Positions 37,636 to 46,872 are shown, counted from the first letter of the stretch. The stretch: DNA of 64,000 bases from Candidatus Hydrogenedentota bacterium (GCA_019637335.1 JAHBVV010000021.1:1-64000); one strand, 5' to 3'. The notes: generated by a model from the letters alone, not told the origin. A program made the numbers and translations.

Positions 37636-39519
37636 CTATCGGGACGGTCCTGAAGCCATGGACGCCCGGGCCCGCCACCGGAGCCACAGTTCGAAAACGA
37701 GGAGCGCCCACAGGTGGTGGCCGAGGTTCTCGCGTGCCGCGGCGTGGCGTTCCTGTAGTGAACGGACGAAATCGGGATTCAGGTATTCACGGCAGCGCGC
37801 ATCCGCCGCGAGGACCGTATCGCGTACGAGATCCTCCAGGTCCTCCCGCATCCAGCGGTGAACGGGCAGGGAGAAGCCCCGCTTGCGCTGCGCGAGCGCC
37901 GCCGCCGGCAGGCGATCGCGCATGAGGTGTTTCAAGACGCGCTTCGACTGGCCGCGGGCATATTTCAAGGAAAACGGCAGCGTGGCGGCGAACTCGGCGA
38001 TGCGGTGGTCGAGCAGGGGCACGCGCGCCTCCAGGCCGTGGGCCATGCTCATGCGGTCCACCTTTGTCAGGATATCGTCCGGGAGGTACATGCGCGTATC
38101 GATAAACAGCATCTGATCCTCGGGCGATAGATCAGCGCATTCGGCGCAGATCGCGTCAAATCGCTCCGTATTCTCCACGCGCCACTCCGGCCGGATCAGC
38201 GCCGCGCGCTGCGCGCCCGTGAAGCAGGAAAGCCGCCGCTGGAATCCCCGCGCCGGCGCGAGAAAACTGTCCTCGTGAAAGCGTTGGAGGCGTTGCGCCG
38301 CCGGGCGGTCCGGCAGGCGCCCGATCAGGCCGCCCGCCGCGCGGCGCATCCACGCCGGGACGCGGCGGTACTGGTGTACGCGCCGCGCCATATGCGTCCA
38401 GGTGTAGCCGGCGAACAGTTCGTCGCCGCCATCGCCGGACAGCGCCACGGTCACCTGTTCCCGCGCAAGCTGGGATACGAGCCACATGGGCAGGAGCGAG
38501 GAATCGGCGAAGGGCGCGCCAACGTGCGCGAGCATCCGGGGGAGCAGATCCGCGAGATCGGGTTGCAGGATGGCTTCGGTATGATCCGTATTGAAGTGTG
38601 CGGCGACCGCCCGGGCGTAGGGCCGTTCGTCGGCCTCCGGGTCCTCGAATCCGATGCTGAACGTCTTGAGCGGCGCCGCGCGATCCCGGCAAACCGCCGC
38701 CACCACGCTGCTGGAGTCGATGCCGCCGCTCAGGAAGGCGCCCAGCGGCACGTCGCTCCGCTGGCGCAGGCGCACGCTGTCCGCGAGTAGCTCATCCAGG
38801 CGGTCGGACGCGCGCTCCAGGGTCCACGATGGGTCTGGGGCGTAGCGCAGCGTCCAGTAGGGCGAAATGCGGAACGTCCCGCCGCGCCACACCAGCATGC
38901 AGCCGGGTTCCAGCGCGTGGATGCCGCGGTAGATCGTCTCCGGACCCGGCGTATAGAGGTACTGGAAGTACGCGTCCATTGCGGCGGGATTGATCGCGGA
39001 ATCCACCAGGCCGGATCGAAGCAGCGGGGCCAGTTCCGACGCGAAGGCCAGCCCGCCGGGGATCTCGGCGTAGTAGAGCGGCTTGATCCCGAGCCGGTCG
39101 CGAACCAGGACCAGGGTCTCCGCATCGGGATTGTAGAACCCCGCCGCAAACATGCCATTGCACCTGGGGAAGAAGCCCTCGCCCCGCGTGGCGAAGCCCT
39201 CCAGCAGCACCTCGGTGTCGCCGGCCGTCTGGAAACACGTTCCCGCGCCTTGGAGTTCGGCGCGCAGCTCGCGGAAGTTGTACACCTCGCCGTTGTACGT
39301 GATGATCTGCCGCCCGTCCGCGCTCGTCATGGGCTGGTGGCTCGCCGACGTGGGATCGATCACGCTCAGGCGCCGGTGGCCGATCTCCGCGCGCGGGCCA
39401 ACCCAGCGGCCCGCGTTGTCCGGGCCGCGGTGCGCCAGTTCGCCCGACATTGCGCGGACCCGTGCGCGCGTTTCGTCATCCGGCGCCTCCCGCCAGACCG
39501 CGCCGCTTATTCCGCACAC
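37636..39519 (-). CDS. asnB: Asparagine synthase (glutamine-hydrolysing)
   Basis: 627 aa, GTG start giving MCGISGAVW so Cys2 is the glutaminase nucleophile. The N-terminal class II amidotransferase domain has LAHRGPDNAGRW, IGHRRLSVID and NGEVYNFRELRAEL; the synthase domain has the ATP pyrophosphatase loop LGAFLSGGIDSSSVVA (SGGxDSS) and ALSGDGGDELFAGY. The gene follows the glycosyltransferase stop by 2 nt, as third gene of an operon. Paralogues in exopolysaccharide/exosortase loci modify sugars or peptides rather than making free asparagine, and that is likely here. Confidence 0.93.
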   Translation of the reverse strand: MCGISGAVWREAPDDETRARVRAMSGELAHRGPDNAGRWVGPRAEIGHRRLSVIDPTSASHQPMTSADGRQIITYNGEVYNFRELRAELQGAGTCFQTAGDTEVLLEGFATRGEGFFPRCNGMFAAGFYNPDAETLVLVRDRLGIKPLYYAEIPGGLAFASELAPLLRSGLVDSAINPAAMDAYFQYLYTPGPETIYRGIHALEPGCMLVWRGGTFRISPYWTLRYAPDPSWTLERASDRLDELLADSVRLRQRSDVPLGAFLSGGIDSSSVVAAVCRDRAAPLKTFSIGFEDPEADERPYARAVAAHFNTDHTEAILQPDLADLLPRMLAHVGAPFADSSLLPMWLVSQLAREQVTVALSGDGGDELFAGYTWTHMARRVHQYRRVPAWMRRAAGGLIGRLPDRPAAQRLQRFHEDSFLAPARGFQRRLSCFTGAQRAALIRPEWRVENTERFDAICAECADLSPEDQMLFIDTRMYLPDDILTKVDRMSMAHGLEARVPLLDHRIAEFAATLPFSLKYARGQSKRVLKHLMRDRLPAAALAQRKRGFSLPVHRWMREDLEDLVRDTVLAADARCREYLNPDFVRSLQERHAAARENLGHHLWALLVFELWLRWRARASMASGPSR

Positions 39520-39521
39520 GA

Positions 39522-40652
39522 TCAGTCCCCCCGCCGCGGCGCCGGCCGCAGGAGCTCGTGGTACAGCGCCCGGTGCGCGTCCACCATGCGGTCCACGGGC
39601 AGGTTTTCCCGCACCCAGGCGCCGGCCGCGGCCCCGAGCGTTTGCCGCAACGCCGCGTTCTCAAGCAGCAGGCCCACCGCACGCGCAAAGGCTTCCGGCG
39701 TCCGCTCGTCAAGCAGGAGCCCGGTCCTCTTGTCCGCAATCAACTCCGGCAACCCGCCCACGCGCGCCGCGACGCAGGGTTTTCCCGCGGCCATCGCTTC
39801 CATAATTGCGTTCGGAAAGCCTTCGATCGATGAAGTCAGCACCACGACATCCATGATGTGCAGCAAGTCGGCCACTTCGCTTACCGTGCCCGCGCGCGTG
39901 AAGAACCGTTCCTGGCCGCGACGCCGGATCAGGTTGCCGATGGCGTTGACCTCGCGCCCCGTGCCCACCAGCACGAAGTGCAGGTCCTGGCGCTGCGCGA
40001 GGAGCCGGTCGGCCATGTCCAGAAACAGCCGGTGATCCTTCACCGGGCTGAAATTGGCCACCATCCCCACATTCAGCGTGTCCGGCGGCAGGCGGAAGCG
40101 GTCTGTGCTCTGGTGGCGCGGGACGGTGCTGATAAACTGGTCCGCGTCGACGCCATTGTGAATCACGCGAAAGCGCGCGCGCGTCAGGCCTTCCTGTTCC
40201 GCGGCATAGCCGGCAACCGCCTCGCTGTTGGCCACGATGCAATCGACATAGTGGTTCGCGCGGCGCTGCATGAAGCGGTGGCGCGGCTTCTGCCAGGTCG
40301 CCAACTCCCGGCGGCTCGATACGATGACGGGCACGCCGGCCGCCCGCGCGGCCCGGTTCGCAAAAAGATCAAATCCCGAAAGGAAGGTGTGGAGAATATC
40401 CGGCGTGTGCGCGGCGAGAATCCTGCGCATCCGCCGCTCGACGCGGAAATCCCAGCCCGACGGCGAATCCAGCACGCGCACATAGGCCCCGGCGCGCCGC
40501 GCGTCGCCGATAAGCGCGCCCTCGCTCCGCGTGCAGATCAGCGTGGTCTCGAAATCGTGCGCAAGTCCCTTGAGCAGGTGGAGCAGTTGCATCTCCGTGC
40601 CGCCCACCCGCATCGTGGGGATGGCCCAGGCGATTCGTGGCCGCCGGTCCAT
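39522..40652 (-). CDS. Glycosyltransferase family 4
   Basis: 376 aa, ATG overlapping the stop of the upstream gene by one base (TGATG). GT-B fold: N-terminal RIAWAIPTMRVGGTEMQLLHLLKGL, then HTPDILHTFLSGFD, the linker VIHNGVD, LNVGMVANFSPVKDHRLFLDMA and the E-x7-E site SIEGFPNAIMEAMAAGKPCVA. Transfers a sugar from a nucleotide donor, probably onto a lipid-linked or surface glycan. Middle gene of the GT - GT - asnB operon. Confidence 0.92.
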   Translation of the reverse strand: MDRRPRIAWAIPTMRVGGTEMQLLHLLKGLAHDFETTLICTRSEGALIGDARRAGAYVRVLDSPSGWDFRVERRMRRILAAHTPDILHTFLSGFDLFANRAARAAGVPVIVSSRRELATWQKPRHRFMQRRANHYVDCIVANSEAVAGYAAEQEGLTRARFRVIHNGVDADQFISTVPRHQSTDRFRLPPDTLNVGMVANFSPVKDHRLFLDMADRLLAQRQDLHFVLVGTGREVNAIGNLIRRRGQERFFTRAGTVSEVADLLHIMDVVVLTSSIEGFPNAIMEAMAAGKPCVAARVGGLPELIADKRTGLLLDERTPEAFARAVGLLLENAALRQTLGAAAGAWVRENLPVDRMVDAHRALYHELLRPAPRRGD

Positions 40653-41695
40653 CAGGCCTCCTCCAGAAGCCGGGCGAGGCGCGGGGCGGCCACAGACAGC
40701 GAGAAGTCCGCCTCGGCGGTCGCCCGCGCGGCTTCGCCAAGCCGATTGCGCAGCGCCGGATCGCGCAGCGCGGCGAGCGCGGCGCGCCATTCCGCGGGGG
40801 TTTCCGCAAACCAGCCGTTTTCCCCGTGGCGGATGATGTCCGTTATCGCGCCATACGGTGTCGCAATGCACGGGACGCCCGCCGCCATGTACGTCAGCGC
40901 CTTGAGCGCGCACTTGCCGCGGGTCCAGGCGTCCCGGGCGAGCGGCATCAGGCCCACACTGAATTGCTGCACGATTTCGACCTCCGTGTCGTAGCGCCAG
41001 GGTACCGTCCGGGCGGCCTCCCAGTGTACCTGCGCGGGATCGGCCCCCGCCACCAGCAATTCGCCCGGCGCCAGTTCGTCCAGCGCTTCGCCGATGGTGT
41101 CCAGCGCCGGGGCGGTGGCCGGCGCGCCCATCCAGCCGGCGCGGAAGGCGGTCGGGGCCGGGCCGGGTGTAAACCGATCGGTGTCCACCACCGTGGGGAA
41201 GCAGGTCGCGTTGCCGCCCAGCGCCGCCGCCTCGTCGGCCAGCCAGCGGTTGCCCGCAAGCACCCGGTCGGCGCACGCCATCAGCCGCCGCGCCTGGTTC
41301 CGGTCCTCCAGCAGCGACCACGGCATCCGCAGTGGGTGCGGCGGCGCCAGGTGCACCGCGTCGTCGATATCGTAAATAAGCCGGCGCGCCCCCGCGCGAA
41401 GCACCCGGTCGAGCCCGGGGAGGTAGGCCGTGGTGATAGCCTTTTGCAGAAACACGGCGTCGTAGCGCCGCGCCAGGAGAATCTGGCGGATGCGCCGGGG
41501 CGTCTCGAGCGCGTGGTACCAGAACGCGCGCCCCTGGCGGCTGGGACCGCTGTGACGCCGCCATTCGGCCTCGCTCAGGGGGGCGCGCACGTCGCACGCG
41601 ATGCCCGCCGCTTCGAGGTGCGGCAGGAACTGGTGCACGCGGTAGCGGGGGCTGGCGGCGGCTTCCGGATAGAGGGTGAGAAAGAGAACGCGCAT
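40652..41695 (-). CDS. Glycosyltransferase (GT-B, family 4-like)
   Basis: 347 aa. Starts MRVLFLTLYPEAAASPRYRVHQFLPHLEAAGI, a pattern seen in surface-glycan glycosyltransferases. Contains DIDDAVHL, a VVDTDRF linker, and the C-terminal donor-binding helix CALKALTYMAAGVPCIATPYGAITDII. It is the first gene of the operon and shares one base with the next. Acceptor and donor unknown. Confidence 0.87.
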   Translation of the reverse strand: MRVLFLTLYPEAAASPRYRVHQFLPHLEAAGIACDVRAPLSEAEWRRHSGPSRQGRAFWYHALETPRRIRQILLARRYDAVFLQKAITTAYLPGLDRVLRAGARRLIYDIDDAVHLAPPHPLRMPWSLLEDRNQARRLMACADRVLAGNRWLADEAAALGGNATCFPTVVDTDRFTPGPAPTAFRAGWMGAPATAPALDTIGEALDELAPGELLVAGADPAQVHWEAARTVPWRYDTEVEIVQQFSVGLMPLARDAWTRGKCALKALTYMAAGVPCIATPYGAITDIIRHGENGWFAETPAEWRAALAALRDPALRNRLGEAARATAEADFSLSVAAPRLARLLEEA

Positions 41696-41807
41696 CGTGG
41701 GCCTGATCTGGCGCCCGAGCCAAGCGGCGCGGGCCGTGAAGAGTGCGTCGCCATTGTAGCCCGCCGCGCCCCCCGGCGCCTATCCCAGGGCAATCGCTTC
41801 TAAACTT

Positions 41808-42419
41808 CCAGTTCGGTAACACTTTAGCGTTCTGAAGTGCGGAACAGTATGTGTTTCTACGAATGGATCCGGTGTGCATGGAGCGCTGGCGGCCCGCCGG
41901 CATTGCACCGAAGGTGCGAGAACTCATTGCCGGATCCCTCCGGCGGCACGCCGCTTCTGATGCAACGGCGGCATTTCCAGAACGCTGTATTGCGCCTGCG
42001 GCGCAATCTGCCGGCGGGCCGCCGGCGCTCCATAGTTGTCTTGCGCCTGCGGCGCAATCTGCCGGCGGGCCGCCGGCGCTCCAAAGTTGTCTTGCGCCCG
42101 CGGCGCAATCTGCCGGCGGGCCGCCGGCGCTCCATAGTTGTCTTGCGCCCGCGGCGCAATCTGCCGGCGGGCCGCCGGCGCTCCATAGTTGTCTTGCGCC
42201 TGCGGCGCAATCTGCCGGCGGGCCGCCGGCGCTCCATAGTTGTATTGCGCCCGCGGCGCAATCTGCCGGCGGGCCGCCGGCGCTCCATGGTTGTCTTGCG
42301 CCTTGCGGCGCAATCTGCCGGCGGGCCGCCGGCGCTCCATAGTTGCACGTTGCCTTTATTCCGCAAGTCGCTCTGGTTTGACCACTTTACTTGGCTCGGC
42401 TGAAGTGTTACCCAGTTCG
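41808..42419. mobile_element. Family-B TIR element, copy B2, nested in copy A2
   Basis: Element 41816-42411 (596 bp) with ends GTAACACTTTAGC and GCTGAAGTGTTAC, flanked by the perfect 8-bp duplication CCAGTTCG (41808-41815, 42412-42419). The duplicated bases belong to the family-A sequence, showing insertion after A2 was in place. The interior is mainly the seven-unit hairpin array. Confidence 0.9.
41988..42345. repeat. Seven-unit 51-bp double-hairpin array
   Basis: Units end at GCTCCA at 42027, 42078, 42129, 42180, 42231, 42282 and 42334: five periods of 51 bp and one of 52. Each unit holds two perfect dyads, TTGCGCC-nnn-GGCGCAA and GCCGGCGG-G-CCGCCGGC. Differences between units are single bases. 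Frames through it read as long repeated peptides on both strands, which are not genes. No spacers vary, so it is not CRISPR. Confidence 0.92.
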
Positions 42420-42736
42420 AGCCGAGCACCATACGAACCACGAGAAATGTTGGCAAGGGCGCGTGTTGGAGCGCTGGCATTTCGCCCGCGGCGAATCCCG
42501 GACCTTGCCGGCAGAAATGCCGGCGCTCCAACACGCTCACTTTCATTGAATCAAGGATCCGAATCAAGTCAAGCTTACGCCCAAATGCCGCGATCGGGTT
42601 TAATTGCGATTGCCCCCGGCGCCTATCCGGGACCGCGCCGAAAACTCTTGCCTCCCGGCGCGGCCTGTGCTTAAATGAACGCGCCCTGCTGGTACAAAAA
42701 CCCGGCGCTCTCCCGCCGGTAAGGAAGGAGTACCGA

Positions 42737-44116
42737 ATGAAAACCCCGCAACCCCCAACAACCAGCCCATCTCCCGCCACGGGCCCTTTCCGGCGCCGGG
42801 ATTTCCTCAAGACCGCCGCCGCCGGCGCGGGGCTTCTCATTTTGCCCAGCGGCGCCTTCGCGGGGCCGAATGCGCCCAGCAACAAGCTCAATGTCGCGCT
42901 GATCGGCGCTGATGGTCGCGGGCGCGCGCACTATGAGGCGCTCGCCACCGAGAACGTGGTGGCGCTGTGCGACGTGGATGAGACCCACCTCGACTTTGCG
43001 CAGCAGACCTTCCCCGACGCCAAGCGCTATATCGACTGGCGCGAGTGCCTGGACCACCCGGAGCTGGACGCCATCGTCTGCTGCACGACGGACCAGACGC
43101 ACGCCTTCATTTCCAGCTGGGCGCTCGATCGCGACCTGCACATCTACTGCGAAAAGCCGCTGGCCATCAGCGTGGAGGAAGCGCGGCTCGTCCGGGCGAA
43201 ATACCTGCCGAAGAAGGACAAACTCGCGACCCAGGTTGGCATGCAGCGCCACGCCAAGGAGAACTTCAACCGTATTCGCGAAATGATCCTTGACGGGGCC
43301 ATTGGCGAATTGCGCGAGGTCAGCGCCTGGGGCGATCGCCAGATCCCGCGCGATGGTTACCTGCCCGCCGCCGGCGATCCGCCCAAGCACCTGCACTACG
43401 ATCTCTGGCTCGGGCCGGCGCCCTTCCACCCCTATAACCCGGGCTATTTCAAGGGCGATACCGGCATGAACTGCCTGGAGTGGAACATGTTCTGGGATTT
43501 CGGCGTCGGCCAGGTGGGCGATATGGGCAGCCACACGATGGACATCGTGTGGAACGCGATCGACGCCACGCTACCCATTTCCGCCGAAGGGGTTGGCGAA
43601 CCCTTCAACCCCGAGGTGACCCCCGTCCGCATGACATCGACGTTTGTGAATCCGGCGAACGACTGGCGGCCGGAAATCGTGGTTAAATGGTATCAGGGCG
43701 GCGACATGCCCGCCTCGCCCGAGAAATACATCGACCTCAACGCCATCGGGCACGGCGCCATGTTCCGCGGCACGCACGGCTACCTGATCGCCAATTTCGA
43801 CACGCGGATCCTCTATCCGTACGGCGCAAAGACGGACATGACCTACTACAAGCCGCGCGCGGAGAAGGATCTCCTCCCTGAAGTTGGCCATTTCCAGAAA
43901 CAGTGGATCAACGCCTGCAAGGGCGGCAGCCTGAAGACCGCCTGCGATTTCGAGTACAGCGCCAATATGATCGAGCAGTTGATCCTCGGCCTCGTCGCCT
44001 ACCGGCACGGCGGCAAGATCGAATACGACGGCGCCGCCGGCCGCGTGACGAACAGCGAATCGGCCAACGCCCTGCTGAAGCGCCCCTACCGCGACGGCTG
44101 GACGCTCGAAGGCTGA
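42737..44116 (+). CDS. Gfo/Idh/MocA-family oxidoreductase, Tat-exported
   Basis: 459 aa, ATG after GGAAGGAG. Tat signal FRRRDFLKTAAAGAGLLILPSGAFAG. NAD(P)-binding Rossmann domain: LNVALIGADGRGRAHYEAL, then VVALCDVDE, and the conserved CEKPLAISVEEARLV with the Lys of the EKP motif. The C-terminal domain has GDMGSHTMDIVWNAI. Such enzymes oxidise or epimerise sugars and inositols; substrate unknown. It converges with a second family member at 44.2 kb across a strong bidirectional terminator. Confidence 0.92.
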   Translation: MKTPQPPTTSPSPATGPFRRRDFLKTAAAGAGLLILPSGAFAGPNAPSNKLNVALIGADGRGRAHYEALATENVVALCDVDETHLDFAQQTFPDAKRYIDWRECLDHPELDAIVCCTTDQTHAFISSWALDRDLHIYCEKPLAISVEEARLVRAKYLPKKDKLATQVGMQRHAKENFNRIREMILDGAIGELREVSAWGDRQIPRDGYLPAAGDPPKHLHYDLWLGPAPFHPYNPGYFKGDTGMNCLEWNMFWDFGVGQVGDMGSHTMDIVWNAIDATLPISAEGVGEPFNPEVTPVRMTSTFVNPANDWRPEIVVKWYQGGDMPASPEKYIDLNAIGHGAMFRGTHGYLIANFDTRILYPYGAKTDMTYYKPRAEKDLLPEVGHFQKQWINACKGGSLKTACDFEYSANMIEQLILGLVAYRHGGKIEYDGAAGRVTNSESANALLKRPYRDGWTLEG

Positions 44117-44139
44117 TCGACGCCCCGACCAAGAAACCT

Positions 44140-44171
44140 GGCGGCCCGATCCCGGGAGGGATCGGGCCGCC
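44140..44171. terminator. Bidirectional terminator between convergent oxidoreductase genes
   Basis: A perfect 14-bp stem GGCGGCCCGATCCC (44140-44153) / GGGATCGGGCCGCC (44158-44171) with a GGGA loop, placed between two convergent stop codons. TGATCATTT follows on the plus strand. Confidence 0.8.
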
Positions 44172-44206
44172 TGATCATTTCCGCGAGGCGCGCGTGAATG
44201 CGCCGA

Positions 44207-45367
44207 TCAGAATTTGACCCAGGATGCGCCGGCGTTGGCCGATTCGACGGCTTTCGTGATGAATTCCATCCCGCGCAGGCCGTCGTAAACCGTGGGGAAG
44301 TCGTATTCCTCGGTCTTCAGGGGCGCGCCGTCGATATGTGCGCGAATCGCCTTCACTGCGTCGCAGTAGATTGTCGCGAAGGCCCCGATATAGCCCTCGG
44401 GATGGCCCGTGGGGACGCGTGTGGCCCCCGCCGCCGGCACCGACAGGTAGCCGTGTCCCCGCGTAAGGGTATGGCGGGGCTCGCCGTAGCGGTACATCTC
44501 CATGTAGTTCGGGTTTTCCTGCGCCCACTTGATGGCGCCCTTCTCGGCGTAGACCCGGATGGTCAACCCGTTCTCCTCGCCTGTCGCCACCTGGCTGATG
44601 GTCAGCACGCCCTTGCCGCCGCCCTTCAGCCGCAGCAACGTGTTCACGTCCTCGTCCAGCGTGCGATCGGGCAGGAAGGTGCTGGAGTCCGCGCACATCT
44701 CCACAACCGGGTCGCCCGTGATGAACTCCATCAGGTTCAGGCAGTGGCTACCGATGTCGCCCAGCGTTCCGCCGAGGCCCGATTGCGCCGGGTCCACGCG
44801 CCACGCGGCCTGCTTCTGGCCCAGCTTCTCGTGGGGCACCATCAGGAAGTCCTGCAGGTATTCCACGATCACCTTGCGCACCTGGCCCATCCCGCCCGAC
44901 TCGAAGAGGTGCTTCGCATGGCGGACCAGCGGATGGCCCGTGTAGTTGTGGGTGAGCGCGAAGACGAGCCCGGTCTTCTCCACGAGCGCCACCAGTTCCC
45001 GGGCTTCTTCCACCGTATACGTCATGGGCTTGTCGCACACCACGTGAAAGCCCGATTCCAGGAACTTCTTCGCCACGGGGAAGTGGAGGTTGTTCGGCGT
45101 GACGATGCTCACGAAGTCGATGCGCTCGCCCTCGGGCAGCGCGGCCTCTTTCTCGGCCATCTCCTCGTAGCTCGTGTAACACCGCGCGGGGTCCAGGTAA
45201 AGCTCCGCGCCCGTGGTCTTCGTGTTTTCGTAGTCCCGGGAAAAACAACCGGCAACCAGGTCGATCTGCTGGTCCAGGGCCGCCGCCATCCGGTGCACGC
45301 CGCCAATAAACGCGCCCTGGCCGCCGCCGACCATTCCCATCTTCAGTTTACGCTTCCAGGATTCCAT
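44207..45367 (-). CDS. Gfo/Idh/MocA-family oxidoreductase, cytoplasmic
   Basis: 386 aa, no signal peptide. Rossmann start LKMGMVGGGQGAFIGGVHRMAAAL, then LVAGCFSRD, VSIVTPNNLHFPVAKKFLESGFHVVCDKPMTYTVEEA (DKP in place of EKP) and LGDIGSHCLNLMEFITG. It is followed 81 bp upstream-wise by the isomerase-like gene at 45.4-46.5 kb on the same strand, a frequent pairing for catabolism of inositol-like or keto-sugars. Substrate unknown. Confidence 0.92.
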   Translation of the reverse strand: MESWKRKLKMGMVGGGQGAFIGGVHRMAAALDQQIDLVAGCFSRDYENTKTTGAELYLDPARCYTSYEEMAEKEAALPEGERIDFVSIVTPNNLHFPVAKKFLESGFHVVCDKPMTYTVEEARELVALVEKTGLVFALTHNYTGHPLVRHAKHLFESGGMGQVRKVIVEYLQDFLMVPHEKLGQKQAAWRVDPAQSGLGGTLGDIGSHCLNLMEFITGDPVVEMCADSSTFLPDRTLDEDVNTLLRLKGGGKGVLTISQVATGEENGLTIRVYAEKGAIKWAQENPNYMEMYRYGEPRHTLTRGHGYLSVPAAGATRVPTGHPEGYIGAFATIYCDAVKAIRAHIDGAPLKTEEYDFPTVYDGLRGMEFITKAVESANAGASWVKF

Positions 45368-45448
45368 AGCCTCGCATTCTCCGTGTTTACCGTGATTGAT
45401 TGTTGTGCGTTCGGGTTGTTCCGGCGCCGCGCGGACCGCCGGGAACCG

Positions 45449-46498
45449 TCAGTCCAGCCCGAGCATGCGGCGGTTGCGCGCCGTGTCCGTCGCGCCGCCG
45501 GCAAAGTCGTCAAACGCGACCGCGGTCTTCTCGATCAGGTGCGCTTCGATGAAGGCCGCGCCCTCTTCCGCGCCCTGTTCGGGGCTCTTGATGCAGCATT
45601 CCCACTCCAGCACCGCCCAGCCCTCGTAGCCGATCTCCGTCATCAGCGTGAACACGCGCGTGAAGTCGACGTCGCCGTCGCCCAGCGAGCGGAAGCGGCC
45701 CGCGCGGTCGGTCCAGCCCTGGTAGCCGCCATACACGCCCACGCGTCCGGTCGGGTTGAACTCCGCGTCCTTCACGTGGAAGGCCTTGATGCGGTCCGCG
45801 TAGATCTTGATGAATTCGAGGTAGTCGAGCTGCTGCAGGACGAAGTGGCTCGGGTCATAGTTGATGCAGGCCGCCGGGTGGTTGTTCGTGTGCTCCAGGA
45901 ACAACTCGAAGGTCGCCCCGTCAAACACATCCGAACCCGGGTGCAGTTCGTACCCGAAGGTGCAGCCCTTTTCCGTCGCAAAGTCGAGGATCGGGCGCCA
46001 GCGGTTCGCAAGCTCCTTGAAGGACTCCTCGATCAGCCCCGCCGGGCGCTGCGGCCACGGATAGATCATGTGCCAGGCGAAGCCGCCCGACATCGCCGGG
46101 ATGCAGCTCAGGCCCAGGTTCGCGGACGCGGATACGCACTTCTTCAGCTGGTCCGTGGCCCAGGCGGTGCGCTCGGCGCCCTTCAGCCCCGCCGGATGGA
46201 AGCCCGCGAAGCCTTCTTCATAGGCCGGATGAATCGCCAGCACCTGGCCCTGCAGGTGCGCCGCGATCTCGGTGGGTTCCAGGCCGATCTTGTCCAGGAT
46301 CCCGCGAAAATCGTCGCAATACGCTTTCGACTCCGCCGCCTTCTCCAGATCGAAGCAGCGTCCGTCCCACGAGGGGATCTGCACGCCCTTGTAGCCCAGG
46401 TCCGCGACCCATTTTCCAATGCTCTCCAGCGAATTGTAGGGCGCCTCATCGCGCATGAACTGCGCCAGAAAGATTGCCGGTCCCTTAATCGATGCCAT
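45449..46498 (-). CDS. Sugar phosphate isomerase/epimerase (xylose-isomerase-like TIM barrel)
   Basis: 349 aa from ATG 46498, preceded by AAGGAGAG; the frame continues upstream into the family-A element but has no site there. Barrel marks: LGYKGVQIPSWDGRCFDL, LSCIPAMSGG, FGYELHPGSDVFDG (metal-binding Glu and His), INYDPSHFVLQQLDYLEFI, KAFHVKDAEF and YEGWAVLEWECC. Likely acts on a keto-sugar made by the oxidoreductase encoded downstream, to which it is probably transcriptionally joined. Confidence 0.9.
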   Translation of the reverse strand: MASIKGPAIFLAQFMRDEAPYNSLESIGKWVADLGYKGVQIPSWDGRCFDLEKAAESKAYCDDFRGILDKIGLEPTEIAAHLQGQVLAIHPAYEEGFAGFHPAGLKGAERTAWATDQLKKCVSASANLGLSCIPAMSGGFAWHMIYPWPQRPAGLIEESFKELANRWRPILDFATEKGCTFGYELHPGSDVFDGATFELFLEHTNNHPAACINYDPSHFVLQQLDYLEFIKIYADRIKAFHVKDAEFNPTGRVGVYGGYQGWTDRAGRFRSLGDGDVDFTRVFTLMTEIGYEGWAVLEWECCIKSPEQGAEEGAAFIEAHLIEKTAVAFDDFAGGATDTARNRRMLGLD

Positions 46499-46621
46499 GA
46501 TCGCTCTCCTTATGCCTGGTTGGTTGGGATAGTCGGGGCGCGGCACGGCCCGACAATCCGCGGGGGATTTCGCGGTACCGCACGCCCGCAGTGCACTATA
46601 GCGAAATCGCCCGGTCGTTTC

Positions 46622-46872
46622 CAGACGCACCCCCCAGGGCAATCGCATTTAAACTTCCAACTCGGGCCGAGCGCCACATGATCCACCTTCAACGTTAGAA
46701 AGGGCGCGTGTTGGAGCGCTGGCATTTCGCCTGCGGCGAATCCCCGACCTTGCCGGCACAGATGCCGGCGCTCCAAAACGCTCGCTATCGTTGATTCAAG
46801 GTTCCAAATCTACTCAAGTTTACGCCCATATACCGAGATCGAGTCTAAATGCGATTGCCCAGACGCGTCCCC
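46622..46872. mobile_element. Family-A TIR element, copy A3 (intact)
   Basis: Element 46635-46859 (225 bp), ends CAGGGCAATCGCATTTA and TAAATGCGATTGCC, flanked by CAGACGCACCCCC (46622-46634) and CAGACGCGTCCCC (46860-46872), a 13-bp duplication with two changes. The inner inverted repeat is at about 46708-46780. This is the simplest copy and gives the reference length of the family. Confidence 0.88.

Larger units (their letters stand above)
41773..42628. mobile_element. Family-A TIR element, copy A2, interrupted by a family-B element
   Basis: Element 41786-42615, beginning CAGGGCAATCGC and ending GCGATTGCCC, flanked by the identical 13-bp direct repeat CCGGCGCCTATCC (41773-41785 and 42616-42628). 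Without the nested insert it would be about 226 bp, the size of copy A3. The internal GTGTTGGAGCGC...GCGCTCCAACAC inverted repeat is at about 42462-42533. It has no coding capacity. Confidence 0.88.

Noticed and set aside
41988-42345. CRISPR array
   Set aside because: Units are contiguous and nearly identical with no variable spacers, and no cas genes are present.
41837-42891. Long repetitive open frames on both strands reading as proteins with repeated AGGPPALHSC-like or GAPAARRQIAP-like units
   Set aside because: The period (51 bp) is a multiple of 3, so every frame stays open through the hairpin array; one unit of 52 bp breaks the frames, there are no ribosome sites, and the sequence belongs to a mobile element.
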